A stretch of 51,784 nt of DNA from Deltaproteobacteria bacterium (GTDB taxonomy: Bacteria > Myxococcota_A > Polyangia > Fen-1088), in the NCBI GenBank assembly GCA_016935975.1, contig JAFGPX010000040.1:1-51784 (forward strand). Direction: 5' to 3'. This document shows, one piece after another, positions 1-9,593 of the stretch (position 1 is its first letter; every line of letters starts with the position of its first letter). The notes below the pieces were generated by a model. That model was not told where the DNA came from. It searched no databases and saw only the letters and a list, made by a program, of their open reading frames with translations. The position numbers were made by a program, and so were the translations under genes.

Positions 1-1526
1 AGGGTCAGGTGCGGGATCTCTTCGCTTGCGACGGGCTGGTGCTCGCGCACGAGCAGCCAGGTGCCGAGTCGCCACAGGATCTCGCCGAGCGGATTCGATT
101 CCTCCTTGCCGCGCCCACGAACGGTCAGCAGATCGGAAAGCGCCGAGGTGGCCAGAAGGCCGATATCGAGCTCGCGCAGGGCGCGGAAGGTGACCTTGCG
201 CTCGCCCGTGGTCTCGTCGCCCGTGCTTTCGAGCACGTCCATGGCCATGGCCGCGACCTGCAGAGCGGCCTCGGTCGCGGGCCCGGGATCCCGCCCCTCG
301 GCGAAGGCTTGCAGGGCGTCGCCGAGGTGCAAACGCAGCGACGTCTGCGCCCGCTCGGCGCCCATGTCCAAGTCGTCGATGAGCGCCCCGATCAAAGCCA
401 CCGTACCGTCGTCGGCCGAGGACTTGCTGCTGCGCAGGCGCTCGATGGCCACGAACGCGGCCTGCGCGCCGATGGGGTGCCCCGCGACCTCCTCGCGCAG
501 ATCGGCCAGGGCCTCGATGGCTTCGATGCCGCCGCAAGGCACGAGCTTGGCCAGTAGCTCGTCGGCGGCTTCGGGCTCGTGCTCGACCACGCGGGACAGG
601 CCGTAGACCATGGCCGAGGCGATGCCGTTGTCGCGCTGCTGCAGGTTGCTGTCGAGAAGCTCCAGGCACAATGGCAGGGCGGTACCGGGATCGTGGGCCA
701 CCGTCGCCGCCAGCGAGGTGGCGGCGCGGCGCCATTCGCTCGGTCCCAGGCGCGGCGATAGGTCGCGCTGGATCTCGGTCGCGCGCAGGGGCGCCGCGAC
801 CGCCAAGAGCCCGCGCGCCACCGCCACGTGGCGCCACACCAGCGATTCGCGATCCGTGATGAGGCGGCCCCAGGCCGTGCGCACCGAGGGTCGCTCGAAC
901 ACCCGCATCCCGCTGTCGTCGCCTTCCTTGGCCCGGCGGGTGGCCTCGCGCGCCGCCCGTTCGAGCAGGCGGGCGGCCAGGCGCCGCGCCGGCAACGAGC
1001 CGATGGAGTGCGCCGACAGCCACTCGCGCTCCAATTCGGGGCGCGACACCAGCGCCAAGGCCAGCCCATCCACGCGCGCCCCGGTCGAAAGCGGCAAACG
1101 CAAGCAGAGCGCGACACGCGCGCGGATCTCGGCCCCGCCCAGGGCGCGCGGCGAGGACAAGGCCAGCGCGATGGCCAGGGTGACGAAGGTGGCGGCGTCG
1201 CCTTGGTGCAAGTCGACCAGCACGCGGCGGCCGAACTCACGCTTCTCGGGGCTCGGCGGCAAGGCGCCGGCTAGCTCGAACAGCGCGGCGGCGGCGTCCG
1301 GCCGCGAGAGAAACGACAGGTCGTCGACCAGCCCGGTGCTCAGGGCAACGCGCGCGCTGGCCAGCAGTTGCTCGGCGGCCAGGCCTTCGAGCGGGGTGGG
1401 TTGCTGGTCCGCGGCGGCGGCCGCCAGGCTGGCCATGCCCTGCCGCCACAGCGAGCGGCGATCGTCGAGGCTCTCGCGCGTGTGAATCTGCGCGAGCCCA
1501 GCGAGGTAGTCTTCACCGCCGTGCAT
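1..1526 (-). CDS. Large helical protein of unknown function, C-terminus cut off by window edge
   Basis: Reading leftwards from an ATG at 1526-1524, the frame stays open to the window edge, giving about 508 residues with no stop. The protein starts MHGGEDYLAGLAQ and is rich in Ala, Leu, Arg and Glu, with repeated amphipathic helical stretches but no clear signal peptide or membrane segment. Third codon positions are strongly G/C in this frame, which marks it as the real frame among several open ones here. I do not recognise a family. The helical spacing suggests a HEAT/ARM-like repeat scaffold, but this is only an impression. It is divergent from the membrane-protein gene at 1667, so the 140-base gap should carry both promoters. 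Confidence 0.6.
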   Translation of the reverse strand, partial: MHGGEDYLAGLAQIHTRESLDDRRSLWRQGMASLAAAAADQQPTPLEGLAAEQLLASARVALSTGLVDDLSFLSRPDAAAALFELAGALPPSPEKREFGRRVLVDLHQGDAATFVTLAIALALSSPRALGGAEIRARVALCLRLPLSTGARVDGLALALVSRPELEREWLSAHSIGSLPARRLAARLLERAAREATRRAKEGDDSGMRVFERPSVRTAWGRLITDRESLVWRHVAVARGLLAVAAPLRATEIQRDLSPRLGPSEWRRAATSLAATVAHDPGTALPLCLELLDSNLQQRDNGIASAMVYGLSRVVEHEPEAADELLAKLVPCGGIEAIEALADLREEVAGHPIGAQAAFVAIERLRSSKSSADDGTVALIGALIDDLDMGAERAQTSLRLHLGDALQAFAEGRDPGPATEAALQVAAMAMDVLESTGDETTGERKVTFRALRELDIGLLATSALSDLLTVRGRGKEESNPLGEILWRLGTWLLVREHQPVASEEIPHLT

Positions 1527-1666
1527 ACGGGTTCCCTTGACGCCCGGCCGCCCATCCGCTCCGGGCCAGCCGGTGCGTTCCCGGAAATCTATCATCCCGG
1601 TGGAATTCCGCGAGGCCGGCCCGTGCGACAAGCCCTTCACGGCATATACTGCCGGCGGAAGGAACG

Positions 1667-2653
1667 ATGCGAAGATCCCTGCCCGCGCCGAACCTGACCG
1701 CCGTGCTCGCCCTGGCCGCGCTCGCGGAGCTCGTCCTCTACCGCATCACGAGCCCCATCTTCCTACCCACCCAAGACGGGAGCACGGCCGAACGCTGGCT
1801 GGCCGGCACGGCGGTCTTCGTCTCGTATCTTTCGAGCATCTTGGCGCTGGTGCTGGCGGTGGTCGCGCTCCTGCACGCGTTGGGCTCGGACAAGGTCTTC
1901 CCGCGCTCGATGCGCATCACGGTCAGCACCATCGGCCTCTTTTTCTGCTCTCTGGCCGGCATCGGCGTGCTGTGGAGCCTGGCGCCGCAATACAGCACTC
2001 ACCTGCGCATCAGCCACGGGTTCTTGGCCTTCTTCCTCGCGCTCGGCATGTGGCGAGGCCCGCAGCCCTGGCGGTTCAAGGTGGGCATCACCCTGTTTGC
2101 CGTCCCCTTCGTATTGCAGGCGTTTGCCATCTTCGCGCTGCGCATGTCCTGGTCGCACCCCGACCCCAGGGGCATTGCCCGGTTGGGGCACGCGATGTCC
2201 CTCGCCGCCATGGTTGCGGCGCCGGCCCTGCTCACCCCGCGACCCTGGAAGGTTTCGGGGATCGCCGTGGCGCTCGGCACGGGGCTGGTGGCAGCCGCGG
2301 GCCTAGGCGCGGCCATCCTGCTGCGCTTCGACCTGGTCCAGGCGGCGCTGTTCTACGGACTGCACATCGACCTGACCGGCCTGGCCTCGACGGTAGAACA
2401 GGTCTACTCGGGCGCCCTTGTCGCCGCCTTCGCTTGCCTGGTCGCGGGGATCACGGGCTGCCTCGTGGGCGCGGGCCGAGCGCGCCTGGCCGGGTGGGGG
2501 CTTCTGCTCATCGCTGTCGCCGGCGCGGAGATCACCTCGCCCAAAGCCGCGCTCTTCGCCTTGTGTGGGCTTCTGGCTCTGGCGGTTGCCGGAGCGGCGC
2601 AGGCACAAGCCAACCCGCGGGCGATCCCCGAGGGGGCACCTCCCGCCGCATGA
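1667..2653 (+). CDS. Polytopic inner-membrane protein, unknown function
   Basis: The ORF encodes 328 residues starting at an ATG preceded by GGAAGGA. The sequence is mostly hydrophobic with about nine predicted transmembrane helices, beginning with one at residues 9-25 and ending in a short Ala/Pro-rich cytoplasmic or periplasmic tail. No catalytic motif, transporter signature or cofactor ligand pattern is visible, and I do not recognise the family. It sits alone between a divergent helical protein and a convergent DUF2934 gene, so context offers no functional clue. Its reality is supported by the ribosome site, GC3 bias and regular helix spacing. Confidence 0.65.
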   Translation: MRRSLPAPNLTAVLALAALAELVLYRITSPIFLPTQDGSTAERWLAGTAVFVSYLSSILALVLAVVALLHALGSDKVFPRSMRITVSTIGLFFCSLAGIGVLWSLAPQYSTHLRISHGFLAFFLALGMWRGPQPWRFKVGITLFAVPFVLQAFAIFALRMSWSHPDPRGIARLGHAMSLAAMVAAPALLTPRPWKVSGIAVALGTGLVAAAGLGAAILLRFDLVQAALFYGLHIDLTGLASTVEQVYSGALVAAFACLVAGITGCLVGAGRARLAGWGLLLIAVAGAEITSPKAALFALCGLLALAVAGAAQAQANPRAIPEGAPPAA

Positions 2654-2681
2654 GGAGCAGTCTGGGCGAGAGAAGCCGCGC

Positions 2682-2900
2682 CTATCTGGCGCCTTGCGAG
2701 CGTAGCTCTTGTTCGGCGCGCAGCCAGTGCTCTTGGTCTTTGCCGTCTGGGCAGCCTTCGCTGACGTAGATCTCGAAGGCCCTGATGCCGATTTCCTCTG
2801 GCGTCGGCTCGTTGCGGGTCGATGCCCTGGCCGGCTTGACCGCGGGCGTTGGTGCTGGCTTGACGCTCTTCATCTTGTTTGTCTTGAAATTGGTGGCCAT
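2682..2900 (-). CDS. DUF2934 family small protein
   Basis: This 72-residue protein has a basic, Ala/Pro/Lys-rich N-terminal half and a C-terminal half that fits DUF2934. The pattern is I-R-A-F-E-I-Y, then an E-G-x-P-x-G-x-D stretch, ending E-H-W-L-R-A-E-Q-E-L (residues about 38-66). DUF2934 proteins are small and of unknown function, common in proteobacteria. The gene is convergent with the upstream membrane-protein gene, only 28 bases away. Confidence 0.65.
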   Translation of the reverse strand: MATNFKTNKMKSVKPAPTPAVKPARASTRNEPTPEEIGIRAFEIYVSEGCPDGKDQEHWLRAEQELRSQGAR

Positions 2901-3032
2901 TGGAATGCCGCTAGGTTGAACCCAACTTGAAAAGTGTCAAGTAGTCGCCGGACACACACTGCGTCGCGCGAGCCACGCCAGGTTCTTGCCGGGGATCGAA
3001 AGAAATCGGGCATAGTAGGCGCTCGACGGCCC

Positions 3033-3899
3033 ATGGAATCGCCAACTAGGATCGAGGCAGCGCTCGAGCAAACCGTGTCCCGTGCCACGGCCGCCCCCTG
3101 CCCGGCGCGCCTGGCGGAGGCCATTCGCTATGCCGTGTTTCCCAGCGGCGGCAGGGTTCGTCCCGGTTTGTGTCTATCCGTGGCCCGGGCCTGCGGCGAT
3201 CCCGACCCCGCCATCGCGGACGCGGCCGCCGTCGCGCTCGAGCTGCTCCACTGCGCCTCGCTGGTCCAGGACGACTTGCCTTGTTTCGACGACGCGGCGG
3301 TGCGACGGGGGAGGCCCTCGCTGCACAAGCGCTTCGGCGAGGAGATCGCCATCTTGGTCGGCGACGCTCTCATCGTCGCCGCCTTTCGCGCGGTGACCAG
3401 CCTGATTCCCGCCAACCCGGCCAAATGCACGGCGATTCTCTCGGTGCTGACCGCGGCGGCGGGCGCGCCCTCGGGCATCGCCGCCGGGCAAGCCTGGGAA
3501 AGCGAGCCGAGCGTGGACGTGGCCGCCTACCATCACGCGAAGACGGCGGCCTTGTTCGAGGCGGCGGCCATGGCCGGCGCGCTGGCCGGCGGCGCCGAGC
3601 CCGCGGCCTGGCGCCAGGCCGGCGGGCTGCTGGGCGAGGCCTACCAGGTCGCCGACGATCTGGCCGACGCCCTCGGCGAGGCCCCGCGCCTGGGCAAGCC
3701 CATCCACAAGGACGGTGACAAGCGCCGCCCGTCCGTGGTGGCCAAGCTCGGCATCGAGAGCGCGAGACACAGGCTCGACGAACTGCTCGACCAGGCCATG
3801 CGCTCCGTCCCCGACTGCGCGGGCCGCGCGGATGTGGAGGCCTTCTTGGCCCAAACCGCCGAGCGCCTCTGTCCCCCCGCCCTGCGCGTGGCGAGGTAG
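3033..3899 (+). CDS. Polyprenyl (farnesyl/geranylgeranyl) diphosphate synthase
   Basis: The 288-residue protein belongs to the trans-isoprenyl diphosphate synthase family and should condense IPP with an allylic diphosphate in the cytoplasm. The first aspartate-rich motif is visible as DDLPCFDD followed by RRGRPSLHKRFGE. The second is the region QVADDLADAL, with the downstream KPIHKDGDK loop. The insertion in the first Asp motif is that of bacterial short-chain (FPP/GGPP) enzymes; product length cannot be read reliably. I chose ATG 3033 (MESPTRIEA). An in-frame GTG at 2934 would add 33 residues outside the usual family N-terminus. The next gene is a phytoene/squalene synthase-type enzyme, the expected consumer of its product. 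Confidence 0.85.
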   Translation: MESPTRIEAALEQTVSRATAAPCPARLAEAIRYAVFPSGGRVRPGLCLSVARACGDPDPAIADAAAVALELLHCASLVQDDLPCFDDAAVRRGRPSLHKRFGEEIAILVGDALIVAAFRAVTSLIPANPAKCTAILSVLTAAAGAPSGIAAGQAWESEPSVDVAAYHHAKTAALFEAAAMAGALAGGAEPAAWRQAGGLLGEAYQVADDLADALGEAPRLGKPIHKDGDKRRPSVVAKLGIESARHRLDELLDQAMRSVPDCAGRADVEAFLAQTAERLCPPALRVAR

Positions 3900-3911
3900 G
3901 AATGCTCTTTC

Positions 3912-4039
3912 ACCACAGAGAGCACAGAGGACGGAGAGACCACGGAGCCGGAGGGGAATGGGCTTCCGGATCCGGGTCCGAAACCCTTCTCCCTCCAATC
4001 CGTCTCGGTGTCCTCCCTGTCCTCTGTGTTCTCTGTGGT
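3912..4039. repeat. ACAGAG palindromic repeat, copy A
   Basis: The left end reads ACCACAGAGAGCACAGAGGA and the right end is nearly its reverse complement (TCCTCTGTGTTCTCTGTGGT with small differences). The centre is around GGATCCGGGTCCG. The whole 128-base unit can fold into a long imperfect hairpin. It lies between the prenyl synthase stop and the crtB-like start, inside what would otherwise be a two-gene operon. Copy B at 12436-12536 shares both ends and the GGGTCCGG centre. Confidence 0.85.
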
Positions 4040-4056
4040 TTCTTCCCTCGGACGTG

Positions 4057-4991
<935 letters not shown>

Positions 4992-4995
<4 letters not shown>

Positions 4996-5708
4996 AAAAA
5001 CATGAAGCGCACGCCGGCTTCGAGGTTGGGGAACACCTTGGCGCCTTGGTCGATGGTGTCCACGCCGTCGGTCGCCTTGATCTCGCCCACGTAGCACACG
5101 CCGCCGCCCACGAGGATGCCCATGCCGAAGCTCCATTTCCATTCGTAGCCGGCATTGATGAAGAGCCCGCTGGCCCAGCCCGTTACCCCCGAGAGATAGA
5201 GCTTCGCGTAGACGTAGCCGACCCCGACGTAGGGGGTGGAAACGCCCGGCGGCCGGATATCGAAGTGCAGGGCCGGCGCGAGCCCGAAGCCGGTGGCCGT
5301 GCCGGACGCCATGTCGGCGCTCAAGCGACTGAGCTGCAGATCGATTGCGACGTGCGGCAGCGGCGAAACGATGATGTCACCGCCCACGAAGCCGAGGCCG
5401 TTTCCGATCTTGTAGCCGGCGCCCAGGTGCGTGGCCGCGGCCGGCAGAGCGGGCGGTGGCGGTTCTTCGACGTGCGGCGCGGGATAGGCCGGGTACGGGC
5501 CGGGCGGCGCATAGGTGCCCGCCGGATACCCTCCGGGCGCCGGGGCGTAGGTGCCTGGTGGATACGCGCCGGGCGATGGCGCATAGGAAGCGGGCGGCGG
5601 ATACGGAGCGGGAGCGGCGCCCTGGGCCCGCGCCGGGCTCGCCTCCGCGGCAATTGCAGCCAGCGCTAGAAACGAGAGCGTGCGCGACAAGGCCAAGCGA
5701 GTCTGCAT
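4992..5708 (-). CDS. Outer-membrane beta-barrel-like protein with Pro/Tyr-rich N-terminal region
   Basis: The 238-residue protein starts MQTRLALSRT and carries a signal peptide ending near ASPARA-Q (about residue 28). A low-complexity segment of repeated P-x-x-Y-x-P units follows (residues about 30-75). After that come alternating polar/hydrophobic strands rich in Gly and aromatic residues, ending in a terminal Phe (RFMFF), the usual sign of a BAM-inserted barrel. The first ATG that yields a signal peptide (5708) was chosen over an upstream in-frame start at 5909. The protein at 18081-19022 has the same layout but is not obviously homologous. Function unknown; probably a small 8-stranded barrel. 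Confidence 0.7.
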
Positions 5709-6038
5709 CGAGGCAGCATAGCCCACGCGAGGCCCAAGCGGGGCGCCATGGATTCCGCGAGCCCCGCCGCAAGCCCCCGGCGACTGGCCATCTCCAACGG
5801 CTCTCAACGGGGCCGAGGGAGCACGGGCGGCCGCGGCAAATCGAGTGCCTTCGCCCTTCGCCAAGGATTTCCCATCCTCGATGAATCCGGTGTCAGGATA
5901 ACGCAGCACACTCGCTCAAGACTAGGCAGGCGTGAGGCGGCACATAGCTTTTCGCATCAATTGCTCGATCCCACGGGGCCTATGCCCCATATCTGCAGTA
6001 TGGAAATCCGCCCTTCATTTGTTTCTCGGAGGTATTCG
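5709..6038. other. Divergent intergenic region, no gene seen
   Basis: The 330 bases separate the leftward barrel gene from the rightward GH12-like lipoprotein gene and must hold promoters for both. The only clear signal is GGAGGT at 6028-6033, the ribosome site of the GH12-like gene. I found no convincing -10/-35 pair, hairpin or repeat. Confidence 0.5.
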
Positions 6039-7967
6039 ATGCTCTCAATGAACGCCCGCGCAACACGCCATGAACAGGGCATGTCGGGCCATACCCGGAC
6101 ACAACACCCGTTGGCTTGCCGCGTCTTTTTGGCAGGAGGCCTGTCCATCGCGCTCGTGGCCTGCGCGCCGGCGACCGTCACGTCGAACGTGGGCACCGGG
6201 GGCAGCGACAGCGGCGGCTCGGGCGGCAGTAGCAGCGGCTCGGGCGGCAGCAGCGGCGGCTCGGGCGGCAACAACGGCGGCTCCGGCGGCAGCTCGGCCA
6301 AGGGCGGCAGCGGCGGCGGCAGCGGCGGCGGCTCCGGCGGCAGCTCGGCCAGGGGCGGCAGCGGCGGCTCCGGCGGCAGCTCCGCCAGGGGCGGCAGCGG
6401 CGGCGGGGCTGGCGGTATCGCCGGCAGCGGCGGCACGACCGGCAGCGGCGGCACCACCAGCAGCGGCGGCACCACCGGCGGCGGCGACCGGCCAGCCGGT
6501 TACTTCTACACGGCGGACTGGAACGTCACCAAGGTGGACTGGCACGGCTGTGTGTGGACCGGCAAGGACTGTGCGAGCAACTGCCCGGAGGGCGTAGATC
6601 CTGTCCCCGGCAGCACCACGACCGTCACGCCCTCCGACTTCACGAGCGGGACGCCGAATGGCGGGCCGTACCAGATAAAAGGCACCGTGCACAATGCCTA
6701 CGAGGCCGTGGCGCTCCTAGGGTTCAACATCAACGAGTCCATCGATAGCACCAAGGGCACCGCCCAGTGCAAGTATGATCCAGCCCTCAAGGACGGCCCG
6801 CCCACCGGGACCATACCTAGCGGCGCGACTGGAATCGCGGTCAACTGGAGCGCGACGACGCTGCCCGTCACTTTCCGCATCCAGATCCAAGGCGTCAAGG
6901 GTGCCACGGACGCCAACGACCGCTGGTGCGCGACCATCAAAGACACCAAGGGTCCCAGCTTCATCCCGTTCACCGCCTTCAACACCAAGTGCTGGGACGA
7001 CAGTGGCAACAAGTACAACAACGAGCCCATCGATGCCGTGGCCTTCCTGGTCCCGGGCACGACCTCCGCGAAGTCGCCCTTCGACATCACAGTCGTCGGT
7101 TTCGCGCCGGGCACCAGTGCGGCGGACGCGCCTGGTCCGACGGCCGCGTGTGGCACGAGGACCGGCACGGTCGGCCAATCCGCGCTTCAAGGTGATGCCA
7201 CGAAGGACGAGGACGCCTCGACCCAGCGTGCTGTGACCGAAGGCAAGGACTGCAAGAAATACATCGTCAACAACAACAACTGGGGCCAGCCCACGAGCAG
7301 CTATCAGAAGCTCAGCTTCGCGGGCAACAGCTTCACGGTCGATACCATGAACGGCACCGGCAGCAGCGCGCCCGCGTCGTTCCCGTCCCTATACGTTGGC
7401 GGCAACGGCCAGACCCTGAACGGCACCTTCGTCACCTGGGACGACACGTTCCCGAGCAAGCAGCCGACGACGATCAGCTCCATCGGCAGCGCCCAGAGCA
7501 CGTTCAAGTGGAGCGGAAAGTCGAGCGGAGACTTCAACGCTTCCTACGACATCTGGTTCTCGAAGAGCATTCCCACCGCCGGCAGCTACGACGACGCCAT
7601 TTCGGGCTTCATCATGCTCTGGCTCTACAAGCCCGGCAGCCGCCAGCCGATCGGCAGCGTGGTGCGCCAGGCGAACATCGCCGGCACGGACTGGGACGTC
7701 TGGGCTGGTCCCCGCGGCAACACCAGCACGGGAACCGACCCCGCTGGCCGACCCGTCATCTCCTATGTCGCCAAGAGCACCATGACGAGCTTCTCGGGCG
7801 ACCTCAAGGCGTTCTTCAACGACGCCGTGAGCAAGGCGGATAACCAGAACGGGATCACGCAAACGTTCTCCAGCTCTTGGTACCTGACCGACGTCTTCGC
7901 CGGCTTCGAGATCTGGAGCGGGGGCAGCGGGCTCAAGTGCGACGAATTCAGCGTCGCAATCAAGTAG
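6039..7967 (+). CDS. Lipoprotein with Gly/Ser linker, beta-sandwich domain and C-terminal GH12-like domain
   Basis: The 642-residue protein starts at ATG 6039 behind GGAGGT. A lipobox (A-L-V-A-C, Cys42) is followed by a Gly/Ser-rich linker (about 54-148). A middle domain (about 150-405) looks like a galactose-binding/CBM11-type jelly roll. The C-terminal domain (about 415-642) matches GH12 beta-glucanases through YDIWFS, the QPIGS turn, TDWDVW and YLTDVFAGFEIW. The GH12 acid/base Glu is present (Glu624). The nucleophile position, normally Glu in the E-I-M-I-W strand, is Phe524 (G-F-I-M-L-W-L). It may therefore be a glucan-binding protein instead of a hydrolase. It is surface- or periplasm-tethered, near GH11, GH8 and CE1 relatives. 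Confidence 0.8.
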   Translation: MLSMNARATRHEQGMSGHTRTQHPLACRVFLAGGLSIALVACAPATVTSNVGTGGSDSGGSGGSSSGSGGSSGGSGGNNGGSGGSSAKGGSGGGSGGGSGGSSARGGSGGSGGSSARGGSGGGAGGIAGSGGTTGSGGTTSSGGTTGGGDRPAGYFYTADWNVTKVDWHGCVWTGKDCASNCPEGVDPVPGSTTTVTPSDFTSGTPNGGPYQIKGTVHNAYEAVALLGFNINESIDSTKGTAQCKYDPALKDGPPTGTIPSGATGIAVNWSATTLPVTFRIQIQGVKGATDANDRWCATIKDTKGPSFIPFTAFNTKCWDDSGNKYNNEPIDAVAFLVPGTTSAKSPFDITVVGFAPGTSAADAPGPTAACGTRTGTVGQSALQGDATKDEDASTQRAVTEGKDCKKYIVNNNNWGQPTSSYQKLSFAGNSFTVDTMNGTGSSAPASFPSLYVGGNGQTLNGTFVTWDDTFPSKQPTTISSIGSAQSTFKWSGKSSGDFNASYDIWFSKSIPTAGSYDDAISGFIMLWLYKPGSRQPIGSVVRQANIAGTDWDVWAGPRGNTSTGTDPAGRPVISYVAKSTMTSFSGDLKAFFNDAVSKADNQNGITQTFSSSWYLTDVFAGFEIWSGGSGLKCDEFSVAIK

Positions 7968-8378
7968 CGCTCGCGCACGAAAGCTAGCAGCCCCGCGCTC
8001 GTCGCGCCGCCACGAGATGAAGGAGACGTCTCTTTTGTCAACTTCGATGCAATTGTGTCTGCTCGACGAGAGGAGCGACCCGAGCGGCACCGAGAAAGAC
8101 AGGAGGGAACCAGCGGTAGCGGTCGGCTTTTCGCACGACGAAGCCAACACCCGCTGGGTGCAGACGGATGTCGTGGCCTTGGCCGTGGCCGTGGCCGCGG
8201 CCGAGCAGCGCGACTTCGCCGTGGAACACGGCCTTCGGCCAGGCGCCCCGCGGCTTCGCTGCGCTTGCCGCGGGAATACGGGCTCTCTCGCGGGCTTGTG
8301 CGCTGGAAGACATGCGGGCTAGTGTTCACCGACTTGTCTCCCCCAACCCTCGCCCACCTCCGCGCCGACCTTCTCGCC
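7968..8378. other. Intergenic region with a short GGCCGT hexamer run
   Basis: These 411 bases lie between the GH12-like gene and the GT-C-like gene. Around 8175-8205 there is a short imperfect run of GGCCGT/GGCCTT hexamers. Frames here are open on both strands but show no family resemblance, ribosome site or consistent codon bias. I see no gene that I can support. Confidence 0.4.
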
Positions 8379-9593
8379 ATGCAGCCGCGCTGGCTGCGGC
8401 GTCTGTCGCGGCCGCAGCGCAAGGCCTTGCTGTTCACGCTGGTCTCCTGCCTCGGCTGGTCCCTGTGGAACGGCTTTCGCACCTACGAGCAGCCGTGGGG
8501 CGATCTGTCGAAGGGCAAGTTCACCGACCACTTCTCGCACATGAACGCCGCCCGCCTGTTTCCGCACATAGGGCTCGACATCTGGCGCGTGCCCATCGCG
8601 AAGAAGTACCGCCAGCTCACGTACGCGGAGCTCGAGGCGGTGCCCCCCGAGGCGCAGCCCGGCGGCGGCCTCTTCGGCGGGGTCTTCTACGTGCCGGGCT
8701 GGCCGAAGGACAAGCCGCTGGCCATCGGCTGGCCGGACAAGACGCGCATGTATCCGCCGGGCGACATGCTGCTGGTGGCGCCCATCGCCGTCCTCTACCA
8801 CTACACCAGCCTGTCGCTGTCGGGCGCCTGCCGCATGCTGCTCGGCTGGTTCATCGTGCTGGCCCACCTGGGCCTCTTCTTCTTCTTCCTCAACTTCTTC
8901 GAAAGCAAGGGCAGCGGCCTCGATTGGCTCATCGGCTTTCTCGTCTATTCGCACGTGATGTACTGGACGCTGGAGGGTTTCTACGACGCGGTGGCCATCG
9001 TGCCCCTGATGGTCTGCGCCCGCTACCTGGCCCGGCGGCGCGGGCTGGCCGCGGGCGTCGCGTTCTGCGTGGGATCGCTTCTGCACTTTCGCGTGTTCTT
9101 CCACGTGCCCTGGGCCTTCTGGGCCGTCGGTATTCTGATCAAGGATCGCTTCTGGCGCCGCCTGCGCCCGCTGCACGTCGCCGCCATCCTGTTCGCGGTG
9201 GTCTGCGCCGCGGTCACGCTGCTCGTCTTCTGGCTCGACTGGGAATCCCTCAAGAGCGTCTATGTCAACAACCCGCTGCGCCTGGCGGCCACCCCGCACG
9301 ACAAGGCCATGATCTGGAACTTCAAGGTCGTCCTCGCCGTGTGCGCGCTGGGCTTCCTGGTTTCGCGCGCCTGGCTGGATCTGCTCTCGCTCGCCTGGCT
9401 CGGGTTCGTCGCCTTTTCGCTGCGCGAGTTCTACTACTGGCACCTCCTGATCTCGACCGCGTGGGTCGCGGCGCCGGCCAGATGCTCGCTGGTGCGCGCC
9501 GTCCGTTTGGCCTTCATACTCTCCACCATCGCCATTCTCTTCCGCGATCCCTTCGCCCCCGAGTGGCTGTGGATGATGGTCGAGGGCAAGTAG
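8379..9593 (+). CDS. GT-C-like polytopic membrane protein (transmembrane part)
   Basis: The 404-residue product begins MQPRWLRRLSRPQ and has about ten hydrophobic helices with a large loop between the first and second (residues about 40-125). The loop contains several Trp/Tyr/Pro residues, as in GT-C-fold glycosyltransferases of the ArnT/PMT/DUF2029 type. No confident DxD or DE motif is seen. The frame closes at 9591-9593, and a frame shifted by one base immediately continues with a soluble domain normally found at the C-terminus of such proteins. This may therefore be the first part of a frameshifted gene. The start at 8379 lacks a clear ribosome site and is tentative. Confidence 0.6.
   Translation: MQPRWLRRLSRPQRKALLFTLVSCLGWSLWNGFRTYEQPWGDLSKGKFTDHFSHMNAARLFPHIGLDIWRVPIAKKYRQLTYAELEAVPPEAQPGGGLFGGVFYVPGWPKDKPLAIGWPDKTRMYPPGDMLLVAPIAVLYHYTSLSLSGACRMLLGWFIVLAHLGLFFFFLNFFESKGSGLDWLIGFLVYSHVMYWTLEGFYDAVAIVPLMVCARYLARRRGLAAGVAFCVGSLLHFRVFFHVPWAFWAVGILIKDRFWRRLRPLHVAAILFAVVCAAVTLLVFWLDWESLKSVYVNNPLRLAATPHDKAMIWNFKVVLAVCALGFLVSRAWLDLLSLAWLGFVAFSLREFYYWHLLISTAWVAAPARCSLVRAVRLAFILSTIAILFRDPFAPEWLWMMVEGK

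Noticed and set aside
610..1485. Long open frame on the plus strand at the left edge
   Set aside because: It is Arg/Ala/Ser-rich with poor codon bias and lies opposite the better-supported leftward gene 1-1526.
8168..9568. Open frame upstream of the GT-C tail in the same frame
   Set aside because: The translation is Arg/Ala/His-rich and antagonistic to the well-supported transmembrane frame 8379-9593. Only the tail after 9569 has coding character.
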